Origin: UBA724 sp964229545
GTDB taxonomy: Bacteria > Bacteroidota > Bacteroidia > Flavobacteriales > Flavobacteriaceae
DNA length: 26,308 nucleotides
Assembly (NCBI GenBank): GCA_964229545.1
Contig: CAXRDP010000020.1
Coordinates: 1-26,308, forward strand
Reading direction: 5' to 3'
In this document: piece by piece, positions 7,431 to 15,908 of the stretch
Numbering within the stretch: the stretch's first letter is position 1
Layout: every line of letters starts with the position of its first letter
The notes under the pieces: model-generated
Told to the model about the DNA's origin: nothing
Database searches by the model: none
Seen by the model: only the letters and a program-made list of their open reading frames with translations
Program-made: the position numbers and the translations under genes

Positions 7431-8374
7431 AACAGTTGCTCACCCTTAACGACGTGCCAGATATGGCACAAATGGTTCAATTGGCATCTCAGCTAAAATC
7501 GGACCCCCACGCCTTTTCCCACTTGGGTGCACGTAAGACCATTGGTTTGTTGTTCTTTAACCCGAGTTTGCGCACGCGTCTCAGTACCCAGAAAGCAGCC
7601 AAAATGTTGGGCTTAGACGTTATGGTTATGAACTTTAGCAACGAGGCATGGGCGATTGAATATGAAGATGGCACCATCATGAGTGGATTGCGATCGGAGC
7701 ATATCAAAGAGGCCGCACAAGTGGTATCTCAGTACTGTGATTTGGTTGCGATCAGAGCTTTTGCCACGTTAACTGATAAAGAAAAAGACGAGTCAGAACA
7801 AGTACTCAATAGCTTTATCAAGTATGCTTCAGTGCCTATTGTCAACATGGAAAGTGCGACAGCACACCCTTTGCAAGCGTTGGCAGACGCACTGACCCTT
7901 CAAGAGCAAGTTGAGAAAAGCAAGCCCAAGATCGTATTGAGTTGGGCGCCACACCCAAAAGCCCTTCCACACGCTGTGGCCAATTCTTTTATTCGAATGA
8001 TGGCGTATCAGGATGCTGAGTTTGTCATTACCCACCCAGAGGGATATGACCTCAATCCTGATATTGTAGGAAATAATAAGGTAGTGTATAACCAAGAAGA
8101 AGCTCTTAAGGATGCCGATGTGGTATATGTAAAAAACTGGTGTGCATATGATGATTACGGCAAAATTCTACGTACAGACGATAGTTGGATGTTGACTGAT
8201 AAAAAGATGCAGCACACCAATGATGCTTATTTTATGCACTGCCTACCCGTCAGACGCAATGTGGTAGTTTCAGATGCGGTGATAGACCACCCAAAATCTT
8301 TGGTTATTGAACAGGCCAACAACAGAACCTATGCCGCCCAAGCGGTTCTCAAAACACTATTGGATGATGCATAA
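7427..8374 (+). CDS. argF': N-succinylornithine (or N-acetylornithine) carbamoyltransferase
   Basis: It carbamoylates N-acyl-ornithine to N-acyl-citrulline, the variant pathway of Bacteroidota and Xanthomonas. It has 315 residues from ATG 7427, which overlaps the argD stop (ATGA); ATG 7418 is possible but less likely. The carbamoyl-phosphate motif reads PSLRTR (46-51), the S-x-RTR form of the acyl-ornithine enzymes, where ordinary ornithine enzymes have STRTR. ATAHPLQ (144-150) and HCLP (271-274) are present. Residue 90 is Ser in GLRSEH. From memory of published work, this position is Pro90 in the Bacteroides succinyl enzyme and Glu92 in the Xanthomonas acetyl enzyme, and Ser at that site gave succinyl preference. 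The succinyl form is therefore favoured here. Confidence 0.9.
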   Translation: MKQLLTLNDVPDMAQMVQLASQLKSDPHAFSHLGARKTIGLLFFNPSLRTRLSTQKAAKMLGLDVMVMNFSNEAWAIEYEDGTIMSGLRSEHIKEAAQVVSQYCDLVAIRAFATLTDKEKDESEQVLNSFIKYASVPIVNMESATAHPLQALADALTLQEQVEKSKPKIVLSWAPHPKALPHAVANSFIRMMAYQDAEFVITHPEGYDLNPDIVGNNKVVYNQEEALKDADVVYVKNWCAYDDYGKILRTDDSWMLTDKKMQHTNDAYFMHCLPVRRNVVVSDAVIDHPKSLVIEQANNRTYAAQAVLKTLLDDA

Positions 8375-9143
8375 ACTTCATGTGGTTAAAATAGGTGGCA
8401 ATCTGATTGAAAATCCGACCGATTTGAGTCAGGCATTGGCAACTTTTGCCGCCATGGAGGGGCATAAAATTTTGGTACATGGCGGTGGCAAACGCGCATC
8501 TGAGGTGTGTAGCAAAATGGGGATCCCTGCCAAAATGCACAACGGTCGTCGTATTACTGACGATGCCGCTTTGGATGTTGCTGTGATGGTTTATGCAGGA
8601 TTGGCTAACAAAAAAATTGTGGCCGAACTCCAAAAACACCAAATACAAGCCTTGGGCGCCACCGGAGCCGATCTAAATATGATTCAAGCCCAAAAAAGGC
8701 CTGTCACTGAAATAGACTATGGATGGGCCGGTGATGTGGTGGCAGTCAACAGAACGGCCATTGATAAATTGGTCAATGACAATGTCACCTTGGTGTTTTG
8801 TGCCATCACACACGATACAAAGGGTCAATTACTCAATACCAATGCAGACACCATAGCCGCTGAAATTGCGGCAGCCATGGCTTCACATTTTGAGGTACAT
8901 TTGCATTATTGCTTCGAGAAAAAAGGGGTGCTCATGGATGTTAATGATTCGGAATCTGTCATTGAGCACATTCAAAAAGACGAGGTGCCAGCACTTCAAG
9001 CCAAAGGAATTATTGCGGATGGGATGTTGCCCAAACTCCACAACTGCTTTTATGCCCTTGAAAGTGGGGTGAAAAAAGTATTTGTAGGTCAGACAGACAT
9101 GTTGAAAAACCAAAACACACTCAAAACCAGTTTGCACCTATGA
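8364..9143 (+). CDS. argB: N-acyl-glutamate kinase
   Basis: It phosphorylates N-acetyl- or N-succinyl-glutamate, the second pathway step. It has 259 residues (ATG 8364; ATG 8367 is equally good). The amino acid kinase fold shows VVKIGGNLIENP near the N-terminus, then LVHGGGKRASEVC, and NTNADTIAAEIA towards the C-terminal nucleotide site. The start overlaps the end of argF' by 11 bases and the stop overlaps argE (ATGA), so translation is coupled. The longer frame from 8307 lies within argF' and is not needed. Confidence 0.93.
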   Translation: MMHKLHVVKIGGNLIENPTDLSQALATFAAMEGHKILVHGGGKRASEVCSKMGIPAKMHNGRRITDDAALDVAVMVYAGLANKKIVAELQKHQIQALGATGADLNMIQAQKRPVTEIDYGWAGDVVAVNRTAIDKLVNDNVTLVFCAITHDTKGQLLNTNADTIAAEIAAAMASHFEVHLHYCFEKKGVLMDVNDSESVIEHIQKDEVPALQAKGIIADGMLPKLHNCFYALESGVKKVFVGQTDMLKNQNTLKTSLHL

Positions 9144-10198
9144 ACCAAGCAGATTTGACAAAAGACGCCATACAGTTGCTCTGTGACATGATAGAAATTC
9201 CCTCTTTTTCGAGTGAAGAATCAGATACGGCAGATTGTATACAAGCTTGGTTGGCCAAATACGGTATCGAAACCCAACGCAGTATGAACAATGTGTTTGC
9301 ATTTAACAAACACCATGACCCCGCTAAGCCTTATTTGTTATTGAATTCCCACCACGACACAGTAAAACCCAACAAAGCCTACACGCGCAATCCGCACAAA
9401 GCTGACATCCATCAAGGTAGGTTGTACGGTTTGGGAAGCAACGATGCCGGCGGGGCTTTGGTTTCGCTCATTGCCTTGTTTACCTATTTTTATGAGCATA
9501 AAAACCTTTCCTACAACCTGGTTTTAGCAGCTACTGCAGAAGAAGAAAGTTCGGGTCCTAACGGACTGAACAGTCTGTTAAAAATATTACCTGAAATAGA
9601 TGTGGCCATCGTAGGAGAACCCACTCAAATGCAGTTAGCCATAGCAGAAAAAGGGCTGGTTGTTTTTGATGCGGTTGTCAAAGGTACTCCTGGGCATGCT
9701 GCCCACCCCAACAATGACAATCCCATCGTCAAGTCTGTTGATGTGATTCGGTGGTTTGAAGATTTGAAATTCGAAAAAGTATCTGAATCCCTGGGTCCTG
9801 TAAAGCTGACCGTTACCCAGATTGCTGCCGGTAGTCAACACAATGTCGTTCCTGCGCAAGTGCAAATCGTATTGGACGTAAGAGTCAACGACTGCTATAC
9901 CAACCAAGAAATTGCTGATATCGTAGGGCAAGCCCCTTGTAGTGTTACTCCAAGGTCCTTGCGTTTGGGGTCCTCATCTATCAGTAAAAATCATCCCTTG
10001 GTGCAAGCGGGTGTTGCTTTGGGAAGAAACACTTATGGCTCCCCTACCCTTTCTGATCAAGCAGCTCTTTCGTGTCCATCACTCAAATTGGGGCCGGGAG
10101 ACTCAAAACGTTCACATACAGCAGACGAGTACATCTATGTACATGAAATTGAAGAAGCTGTAAAATTGTATATTCAACTGTTAGAAAAAGTTCTTTAA
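9140..10198 (+). CDS. argE: N-acyl-ornithine/N-acyl-citrulline deacylase, M20 family
   Basis: A di-zinc amidohydrolase of the M20/ArgE/DapE family, 352 residues. Metal ligands are visible: H71 or H72 and D73 in SHHDT, D102 in SNDAGG, E134/E135 in TAEEE, E160 in GEPTQ, and a C-terminal HTADEY. The dimerisation domain carries TPGHAAHP. In this pathway, carbamoylation happens on the acylated ornithine, so the enzyme should remove the acyl group from N-acyl-citrulline rather than from N-acyl-ornithine. That substrate is inferred from the argF' type next door. It starts at the ATGA overlap with argB and ends 9 bases before argH. Confidence 0.9.
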   Translation: MNQADLTKDAIQLLCDMIEIPSFSSEESDTADCIQAWLAKYGIETQRSMNNVFAFNKHHDPAKPYLLLNSHHDTVKPNKAYTRNPHKADIHQGRLYGLGSNDAGGALVSLIALFTYFYEHKNLSYNLVLAATAEEESSGPNGLNSLLKILPEIDVAIVGEPTQMQLAIAEKGLVVFDAVVKGTPGHAAHPNNDNPIVKSVDVIRWFEDLKFEKVSESLGPVKLTVTQIAAGSQHNVVPAQVQIVLDVRVNDCYTNQEIADIVGQAPCSVTPRSLRLGSSSISKNHPLVQAGVALGRNTYGSPTLSDQAALSCPSLKLGPGDSKRSHTADEYIYVHEIEEAVKLYIQLLEKVL

Positions 10199-10207
10199 AC
10201 CCATATT

Positions 10208-11491
10208 ATGAAAATTTGGCAAAAATCATCGACTCAAGTTCACCAAGACATCGAAAGGTTTACGGTAGGTGAAGACCGCCACTGGGATTTGCGATTGGCA
10301 CCCTATGATGTACAGGCTTCCAAAGCCCATGCCCAAATGTTGGGAAAGGTAGGATTGCTAACCAACGACGAGGTGGTTTTGCTAGAAAAAGGCTTGGACA
10401 GCTTGATGGAAGACATAGCATCAGGTGATTTTACGATAGAAGAAAGTTTTGAGGATATGCACTCAAAAATCGAATATGAGCTCACCCAAAAATTGGGTGA
10501 AGTGGGGAAGAAAATCCATACGGCAAGATCTAGAAATGATCAGGTATTGGTTGCACTTCAGTTGTACTTTAAAGATGAGATCAAAGCCATTAAAAGCCTC
10601 TCCAAAGATTTGTTTGAGGTATTGATGGAGTTGGCAGACGCCCACAAAGAAGTTTTGTTGCCCGGCTATACGCATTTACAAATTGCCATGCCCTCTTCCT
10701 TTGGTTTGTGGTTTTCAGCCTATGCAGAATCTTTGGTCGATGATTTGGCAGTACTAAATGCAGCCTATACCCTATGCGATCAAAACCCTTTAGGGAGTGC
10801 CGCCGGATATGGCAGTTCTTTTCCGATCGACCGGGAGCAAACCACCAAAACCTTGGATTTTGCCACACTAAAAATCAATGTGGTCGCTGCGCAGATGGCA
10901 AGAGGAAAAATTGAAAAAAACTTGGCTTTCGGTATCGCCAATCTTGCAAGTACGTTGAGCAGATTCGCCATGGATGTGTGTCTGTACATGAGTCAGAACT
11001 TTGATTTTCTCACTTTCCCACAAGAATTAACCACCGGCTCGAGCATCATGCCCCATAAGAAAAACCCCGATGTTTTTGAGTTGATCCGAGGCAAATGCAA
11101 CGTCCTACAAGCGCTGCCCAACCAAATGGCCATGATGCTGACCAACTTGCCCAGTGGCTATCACAGAGAAATGCAATTGTTTAAAGGCCCCATACTGCAC
11201 GCCATTGATGAAATCAAAGACTGCCTGCAAATGACGGCTTTTAGCATCAGGCAAGTGCAAGTAAAGTCAGACATACTCGAAGACCCAAAATATGATTACC
11301 TGTTTAGTGTGGATGCCCTCAATGAAATGGTACAGAAAAGTATTCCTTTTAGAGATGCCTATAAAAAAATAGGTGATGCCATCGATAAAGGTAAATTTAC
11401 CCCTCCCAAAAAAGCCCAACACAGTCATATAGGGAGTTTGGGCCATTTGAAGCTCGAAGCCATTCGTGAAAAATTTGACCGTCAATACTGA
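10208..11491 (+). CDS. argH: argininosuccinate lyase
   Basis: It splits argininosuccinate into arginine and fumarate, the last pathway step. It has 427 residues of the fumarase/aspartase superfamily. The three conserved regions are HTARSRNDQ (104-112), GYTHLQ (153-158) and the flexible signature loop GSSIMPHKKNP (277-287) with the catalytic serine. It is the last arginine gene and overlaps the following membrane acyltransferase by 26 bases. Confidence 0.95.
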   Translation: MKIWQKSSTQVHQDIERFTVGEDRHWDLRLAPYDVQASKAHAQMLGKVGLLTNDEVVLLEKGLDSLMEDIASGDFTIEESFEDMHSKIEYELTQKLGEVGKKIHTARSRNDQVLVALQLYFKDEIKAIKSLSKDLFEVLMELADAHKEVLLPGYTHLQIAMPSSFGLWFSAYAESLVDDLAVLNAAYTLCDQNPLGSAAGYGSSFPIDREQTTKTLDFATLKINVVAAQMARGKIEKNLAFGIANLASTLSRFAMDVCLYMSQNFDFLTFPQELTTGSSIMPHKKNPDVFELIRGKCNVLQALPNQMAMMLTNLPSGYHREMQLFKGPILHAIDEIKDCLQMTAFSIRQVQVKSDILEDPKYDYLFSVDALNEMVQKSIPFRDAYKKIGDAIDKGKFTPPKKAQHSHIGSLGHLKLEAIREKFDRQY

Positions 11492-12599
11492 CATATCGCC
11501 CAAAGTGCGGCTCTATTTTCTAGATGCCGTACGTGCTTTTGCTATTTTGATGATGTTGCAAGGACATTTTATCAGTGGCCTGTTGGATCCTGCTTACAAA
11601 GATTCCAGTCATTACGGCTATCGTCTGTGGTTGTACTGCAGAGGCTTTACTGCCCCTTTGTTTTTTACCATAACAGGGTGGGTATTTGCCTTTTTGCTGT
11701 TTAGAAACCCTCTTCAAGGTCTAACAAACCCTCGAATCAGTAGGGGATTGCGACGCGCTGTTGAACTCATACTTTGGGGCTATGCGTTGCGCCTGAACCT
11801 CCCTACTCTATTCAAAGGAAAGCTCAATCCCTCATTCATTCAACCCGATGTACTGCATATCATCGCGCTGGGGTTGGTGTTTGTATTGTTGGCATATGCA
11901 GCACTCCATCGCTATAAAAAAATCATGTTTGCGTTCTTTTTGGGTTTTGGCTTGATCGTGTTTTTGACCCAACCCATTTATAGCGGGTATATTTTCGAAA
12001 ACCTACCGCAGTTTGTAGCCGGCTATTTAACCAAAGGCAATGGAGGGGTTTTCTACCTGTTTCCATGGTTGGGGTATGTGAGCATTGGGGCTGCCATTGC
12101 CTGTGTGTTTAAAACCCATCACAACACCTCCAAACTTTGGGCAGGGGGTTTTATGCTTCTAGGTGCATGGCTTATCTTCTCTTCCTCTTGGGGACTGAAT
12201 CGAATGGGATATTTAATGGATATTGAGCTATTCAAAGATGTAGCAAACAACAACTTTTTGTTTATCCGATTGGGGGATGTATTTGTCTTGTTTGGGTTGT
12301 TCATGTTTCTACAACCCTTGTTCAAACACAGTTTGTGGCAACAAATCGGAACCAAAACACTGTCGCTCTACATCGTACACTATTTTGTATTGTATGGAAG
12401 TCTAACTGGTTTGGGCTTGTACAAATTCCTAAAATACAGCCTCGATTGGCAAACAGCTATCATGGGTGCCATAGCTTTTGTAATAAGTGTAAGCGGGTTG
12501 GTGCTAATTTACTTTAAGAAAGAAACACAGTTTAGACGTGCAATGCGCGGTTTTCTGTGGCGGCTAAAGCAGCTTCTTTTACCGCTTCGGCATAGGTAG
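11466..12599 (+). CDS. DUF1624/HGSNAT-type membrane acyltransferase
   Basis: A multi-pass membrane protein of 377 residues, about nine or ten hydrophobic segments. The N-terminal motif RLYFLDAVRAFAILMMLQGHF matches the DUF1624 (heparan-alpha-glucosaminide N-acetyltransferase catalytic) family, whose Asp/Arg/His motif lies on the first membrane segment. The substrate is unknown. The start is uncertain: GTG 11466 overlaps argH by 26 bases, while GTG 11505 would begin right before RLYFLD with no overlap. The last 22 codons run antisense into the end of lpd for 68 bases. It may be expressed from the arginine operon by readthrough, but nothing in the sequence links it to arginine. Confidence 0.75.
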   Translation: MKNLTVNTDISPKVRLYFLDAVRAFAILMMLQGHFISGLLDPAYKDSSHYGYRLWLYCRGFTAPLFFTITGWVFAFLLFRNPLQGLTNPRISRGLRRAVELILWGYALRLNLPTLFKGKLNPSFIQPDVLHIIALGLVFVLLAYAALHRYKKIMFAFFLGFGLIVFLTQPIYSGYIFENLPQFVAGYLTKGNGGVFYLFPWLGYVSIGAAIACVFKTHHNTSKLWAGGFMLLGAWLIFSSSWGLNRMGYLMDIELFKDVANNNFLFIRLGDVFVLFGLFMFLQPLFKHSLWQQIGTKTLSLYIVHYFVLYGSLTGLGLYKFLKYSLDWQTAIMGAIAFVISVSGLVLIYFKKETQFRRAMRGFLWRLKQLLLPLRHR

Positions 12600-13932
12600 G
12601 ATGCGCATGGCTCATGCGAGCGATGTCTTCGGCCGATGCCCTAAACTCCATAGCAGTAACAGCCTCGGTAATCAAATCGGCTGCACGGGCACCAATGATA
12701 TGAACGCCCAATACCTCATCTGTGGCACTGTCCGCCAATATTTTAACAAAACCGTCTGTGTCCATACTGGCACGGGCACGCCCCAAAGCACGCATAGAAA
12801 ACTGTCCTGATTTATAAGAAACACCGGCAGCTTTGAGCTGTTCTTCGGTCTTTCCAACAGAAGCCACCTCGGGCCAAGTGTAAATCACGTTGGGAATCAA
12901 GTTGTGATCGATATGCGGATGTTGACCAGCCAAAAGTTCGGCCACCATTACCCCTTCTTCTTCAGCCTTATGGGCCAACATGGCTCCGCGAACCACATCG
13001 CCTATGGCGTAAATATTGGAGGCTGTCGTCTGAAGGTTTTCGTTGACCTCTACCTGTCCCTTGTCGTTGAGTGCCACACCGGCAGCTTCAACATTCAATC
13101 CGGCAGTATAGGGTTTTCTACCTACAGAGACCAAACAATAATCACCTTCAAAAGCCACCTCGGCGCCTTTTTTGTCTAGTGCTGTAACAAGTACCTGATC
13201 GCCTTTGCGGTCCACTTTATTGACCTGATGCGACACATAGAACTTGACACCTTGCTTCTTTAGGACTTTCATCAATTCTTTGGAGAGTGATGCGTCCATG
13301 GTTGGGGTGATGCGGTCTGCGTATTCGACCACAGACACTTCTGCCCCCAAACGACGGTAGACTTGCCCCAATTCCAGACCAATAACCCCACCTCCGATAA
13401 CCACCATGTGTTTGGGGATTTCGGTAAGCGACAAGGCTTCTGTTGAGGTGATGATACGTTCTTTGTCTATCTCAATAAATGGCAAAGAAGCCGGCTTGGA
13501 ACCCGTAGCAATGATGCTGTGTTTGGCCTCAATGGTTTCGGTCTTTTCACCGCTGATTTGGATATGGGTGGCATCTACAAAACTGCCCACACCTTGAAAG
13601 ACGGTGATGTTGTTTTTATCCATCAAATAGTTGATGCCTTTGGTGGTTTGTTCTACCACACTGCTTTTGCGGCTCATCATCTGCTTTAGGTTGACCTTAA
13701 CCTCTCCGTCTATATCAATCCCGTGAGTGGCAAAATGCTTGACAGCATCTTCATAATGGTGAGAAGAATCTAAAAGAGATTTTGAAGGAATACAACCCAC
13801 ATTAAGGCAAGTACCCCCAAGGGTGTTGTATTTTTCAATTAGGGCAGTTTTCATACCCAGTTGGGCAGAACGAATGGCGGCCACATAGCCTCCAGGGCCC
13901 GATCCGATAACGGCAACGTCAAAAGCAGACAT
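12532..13932 (-). CDS. lpd: dihydrolipoyl dehydrogenase (E3)
   Basis: A flavoprotein that reoxidises dihydrolipoamide in 2-oxoacid dehydrogenase complexes and the glycine cleavage system. It has 466 residues. FAD-binding GSGPGG (10-15), the redox disulfide C42/C47 in GGTCLNVGCIPSK, the NAD-binding GGGVIGLELG, and the C-terminal HAHPTYAEA with the catalytic His are all present. No E1 or E2 gene is adjacent, so it is probably a shared E3. A convergent 68-base overlap with the acyltransferase leaves no room for a terminator between them. Confidence 0.95.
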   Translation of the reverse strand: MSAFDVAVIGSGPGGYVAAIRSAQLGMKTALIEKYNTLGGTCLNVGCIPSKSLLDSSHHYEDAVKHFATHGIDIDGEVKVNLKQMMSRKSSVVEQTTKGINYLMDKNNITVFQGVGSFVDATHIQISGEKTETIEAKHSIIATGSKPASLPFIEIDKERIITSTEALSLTEIPKHMVVIGGGVIGLELGQVYRRLGAEVSVVEYADRITPTMDASLSKELMKVLKKQGVKFYVSHQVNKVDRKGDQVLVTALDKKGAEVAFEGDYCLVSVGRKPYTAGLNVEAAGVALNDKGQVEVNENLQTTASNIYAIGDVVRGAMLAHKAEEEGVMVAELLAGQHPHIDHNLIPNVIYTWPEVASVGKTEEQLKAAGVSYKSGQFSMRALGRARASMDTDGFVKILADSATDEVLGVHIIGARAADLITEAVTAMEFRASAEDIARMSHAHPTYAEAVKEAALAATENRALHV

Positions 13933-13951
13933 AGTTTGTTGTTTAGCTAAG

Positions 13952-13959
13952 CAAAATTA
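13952..13959 (-). promoter_or_regulatory. candidate -7 box for lpd
   Basis: The minus-strand reading TAATTTTG is a perfect TAnnTTTG match, 19 bases before the lpd ATG, giving a short leader of about 14 bases. No clear -33 TTTG is seen. The rest of the lpd-nhaC intergenic region (to 14127) shows only a weak match before nhaC (TAACATTG at 14116-14123). Confidence 0.45.
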
Positions 13960-14127
13960 AGACGAAAGTGTGTATAACGCCTTATAAAATGGAAAAAAAT
14001 ACCCCTACCAATCAAACACACGGCTGATGTTGAATCAGAAATACACATCGCCCTCCGACCAGTCTGAGATTGAACTCAAAATAAATAGACCCCCAGCATA
14101 TTCACGGTTTTTTCCTAACATTGTATT

Positions 14128-15561
14128 GTGAAGGAAAAACACAACGCACAACCACTCTCTCTCCGCACGGCCCTAATTCCGCTTTTGGTACTCATAGTGC
14201 TGTTGGCAGTCAATGTCTGGGTCTATGGAGACGATGCTTTGGGTGGGTCTAACCAGTTTATACTCTTGGTAGGCGGTGCAGTAGCAGCCCTAGTGGGTTT
14301 TGCACACAAACACTCCTACAAAACCATGCTCGACAAGGTGGCAGACAACCTCAAATCGGTCACCGGAGCGATTTTAATTTTGTTGTTTGTGGGTGCTTTG
14401 GCAGGGACTTGGCTTATTGGTGGTATCATACCCGGCATGATTTATTACGGACTTCAAATCCTACATCCAAGTATTTTTCTGCCCGCTTGTGTGGTGATTT
14501 GCGCTTTGATTTCCTTGGCTACAGGTAGCAGCTGGACGACTTCTGCCACAGTGGGTATTGCACTGATTGGTATTGGAAAAGCCCTTGGAGTTCCTTTGGG
14601 TATGGTCGCCGGAGCTGTGATTTCGGGCGCATATTTTGGGGACAAACTATCTCCTTTAAGCGACACTACCAATCTGGCGCCAGCTATGGCAGGAGGCGAT
14701 CTGTTTCGGCACATTCGTTATATGACCCTAACCACGGTTCCCAGTATTTTGGTGACACTAGTGGTGTTTATCATATTGAGTTTTACAATTTCTTCCAGTG
14801 GGAGCGCTGATACTGCTCAAATGTTAGCATCTATTGATGCGGTTTTTAACATCAACCTATGGTTGTTTGTGGTTCCCCTGTTGGTCATTGTGCTCATTGT
14901 TAGAAAGACACCTCCTTTGGTGGCTTTGTTTGTGGGAACCCTATTGGGTGCCGGCAGCGCTATGATTTTTCAACAAGACGTGTTGGTCAACCTCGAAGGA
15001 TCACTTTCTGTGGAGTCTAGCTATAGGGTCATCATGGATGCCATTACGGTGCATACTCAAATCGAAACAACGAATCCAATGCTCAATGATTTGTTTTCTT
15101 CTGGAGGTATGGAGGGTATGTTGGGCACCATCTGGTTGATTATTTGTGCCATGGTTTTTGGTGGTATTATGGATGGAATAGGTGCTTTGGCTGCCATCAG
15201 TCGTGCGTTGTTGTCTTGGGCACAAACGACTTTTCAATTGTTTGCCAGTACGGTTGCTTCATGCTTGGCCATCAACATCACTGCCTCCGACCAGTATCTG
15301 TCTATCGTTGTGCCTGGAAAAATGTTCCAAAAAGCCTTTAGAGACCGTGGTTTGGCCCCAGAAAATCTGAGCCGTACACTTGAAGATTCGGGCACCGTCA
15401 CTTCTGTCTTGATACCTTGGAATACCTGCGGCGCATACCAATCGGGTGTGCTAGGTGTGGGTGTGGCCGAGTATTTTGTTTATGCAATTTTCAACTGGAT
15501 AAGCCCGTTTATGACCCTGCTATTTGCGGCTTTACATATTAAAATTAAAGCACTTAGGTGA
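14128..15561 (+). CDS. nhaC: Na+/H+ antiporter, NhaC family
   Basis: A 477-residue inner-membrane protein with about 11-12 hydrophobic segments. The motif GAYFGDKLSPLSDTTNLAPA near residue 170-190 and the TGSSWTTSATVG segment before it are typical of NhaC transporters, which exchange external protons for internal Na+ or, in some members, malate/lactate pairs. The start is GTG 14128, directly before a hydrophilic MKEKH-type N-terminus; no in-frame ATG precedes the first membrane segment. It stands alone, divergent from lpd and convergent with katG. The exact substrate cannot be told from sequence alone. Confidence 0.88.
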   Translation: MKEKHNAQPLSLRTALIPLLVLIVLLAVNVWVYGDDALGGSNQFILLVGGAVAALVGFAHKHSYKTMLDKVADNLKSVTGAILILLFVGALAGTWLIGGIIPGMIYYGLQILHPSIFLPACVVICALISLATGSSWTTSATVGIALIGIGKALGVPLGMVAGAVISGAYFGDKLSPLSDTTNLAPAMAGGDLFRHIRYMTLTTVPSILVTLVVFIILSFTISSSGSADTAQMLASIDAVFNINLWLFVVPLLVIVLIVRKTPPLVALFVGTLLGAGSAMIFQQDVLVNLEGSLSVESSYRVIMDAITVHTQIETTNPMLNDLFSSGGMEGMLGTIWLIICAMVFGGIMDGIGALAAISRALLSWAQTTFQLFASTVASCLAINITASDQYLSIVVPGKMFQKAFRDRGLAPENLSRTLEDSGTVTSVLIPWNTCGAYQSGVLGVGVAEYFVYAIFNWISPFMTLLFAALHIKIKALR

Positions 15562-15570
15562 TAACCTTTA

Positions 15571-15637
15571 TGTCACTCCTGTGGAAACAGGAGTCTCCAG
15601 AAGGTTTAACGGATGCCGTGTCAAGCACGGCATGACA
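15571..15637. repeat. palindromic REP-like repeat, unit 1
   Basis: The unit is bounded by TGTCA and TGACA and holds two hairpins. CTCCTGT/ACAGGAG (15576-15582 with 15587-15593) has a GGAA loop. ATGCCGTG/CACGGCAT (15613-15620 with 15626-15633) has a TCAAG loop. Between them lies CTCCAGAAGGTTTAACGG, shared word for word with unit 3. It starts 9 bases after the nhaC stop, so the hairpins may also end nhaC transcription. Confidence 0.8.
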
Positions 15638-15657
15638 TTAGAAACATTGTTACATCC

Positions 15658-15720
15658 TGTCACTCCCGCGAAGGGAGTCCTCTTAGGGCGTGGAGGATGC
15701 CGCATCGGGGTGCGGCATGA
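15658..15720. repeat. palindromic REP-like repeat, unit 2 (diverged)
   Basis: It has the same architecture as unit 1 with changed but compensated stems: CTCCC/GGGAG (15663-15667 with 15673-15677) and ATGCCGCA/TGCGGCAT (15697-15704 with 15711-15718). The start TGTCACTCC is kept, while the end is TGAAA rather than TGACA. Paired changes in both arms indicate selection on, or copying of, the folded form. Confidence 0.75.
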
Positions 15721-15742
15721 AATCAGAAATACCAAAATAAAA

Positions 15743-15828
15743 TGTCACTCCTGCCTGCCGGCAGGTAGGCCTGTGGAAACAGGAGTCTCCAGAAGGTTTA
15801 ACGGAACCGTGTCAAGCACGGCATGACA
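15743..15828. repeat. palindromic REP-like repeat, unit 3 with nested palindrome
   Basis: This is nearly identical to unit 1, but about 19-20 bases containing CCTGCCGGCAGG are inserted in the left arm of the first hairpin. The second hairpin has lost part of its left arm (AACCGTG facing CACGGCATG). It ends with CATGACA. Confidence 0.78.
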
Positions 15829-15836
15829 TCCGACAA

Positions 15837-15889
15837 GTCATTCTGGCGGGCCAGTCCTAACGTACTTTTCGGTACGGGTGGGCATGACA
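15837..15889. repeat. palindromic REP-like repeat, unit 4 (most diverged)
   Basis: Starts GTCATTCTGG and ends GGCATGACA. It holds stems CTGG/CCAG (15843-15846 with 15851-15854) and CGTAC/GTACG (15861-15865 with 15872-15876). Its borders match the other units, while the inner stems are different in sequence but similar in position. It lies 19 bases from the katG stop codon. Confidence 0.6.
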
Positions 15890-15908
15890 TGCACTATTCT
15901 CCAACTGT

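Noticed and set aside
15524..15826. 100-codon ORF across the end of nhaC and the repeats
   Set aside because: It is made of the repeat sequence read in one frame, with no protein-like composition and no start signal.
15571..15889. Possible CRISPR array in the nhaC-katG gap
   Set aside because: The units are palindromic, uneven in length and similar over their whole length, with no regular unique spacers and no cas genes in the window.
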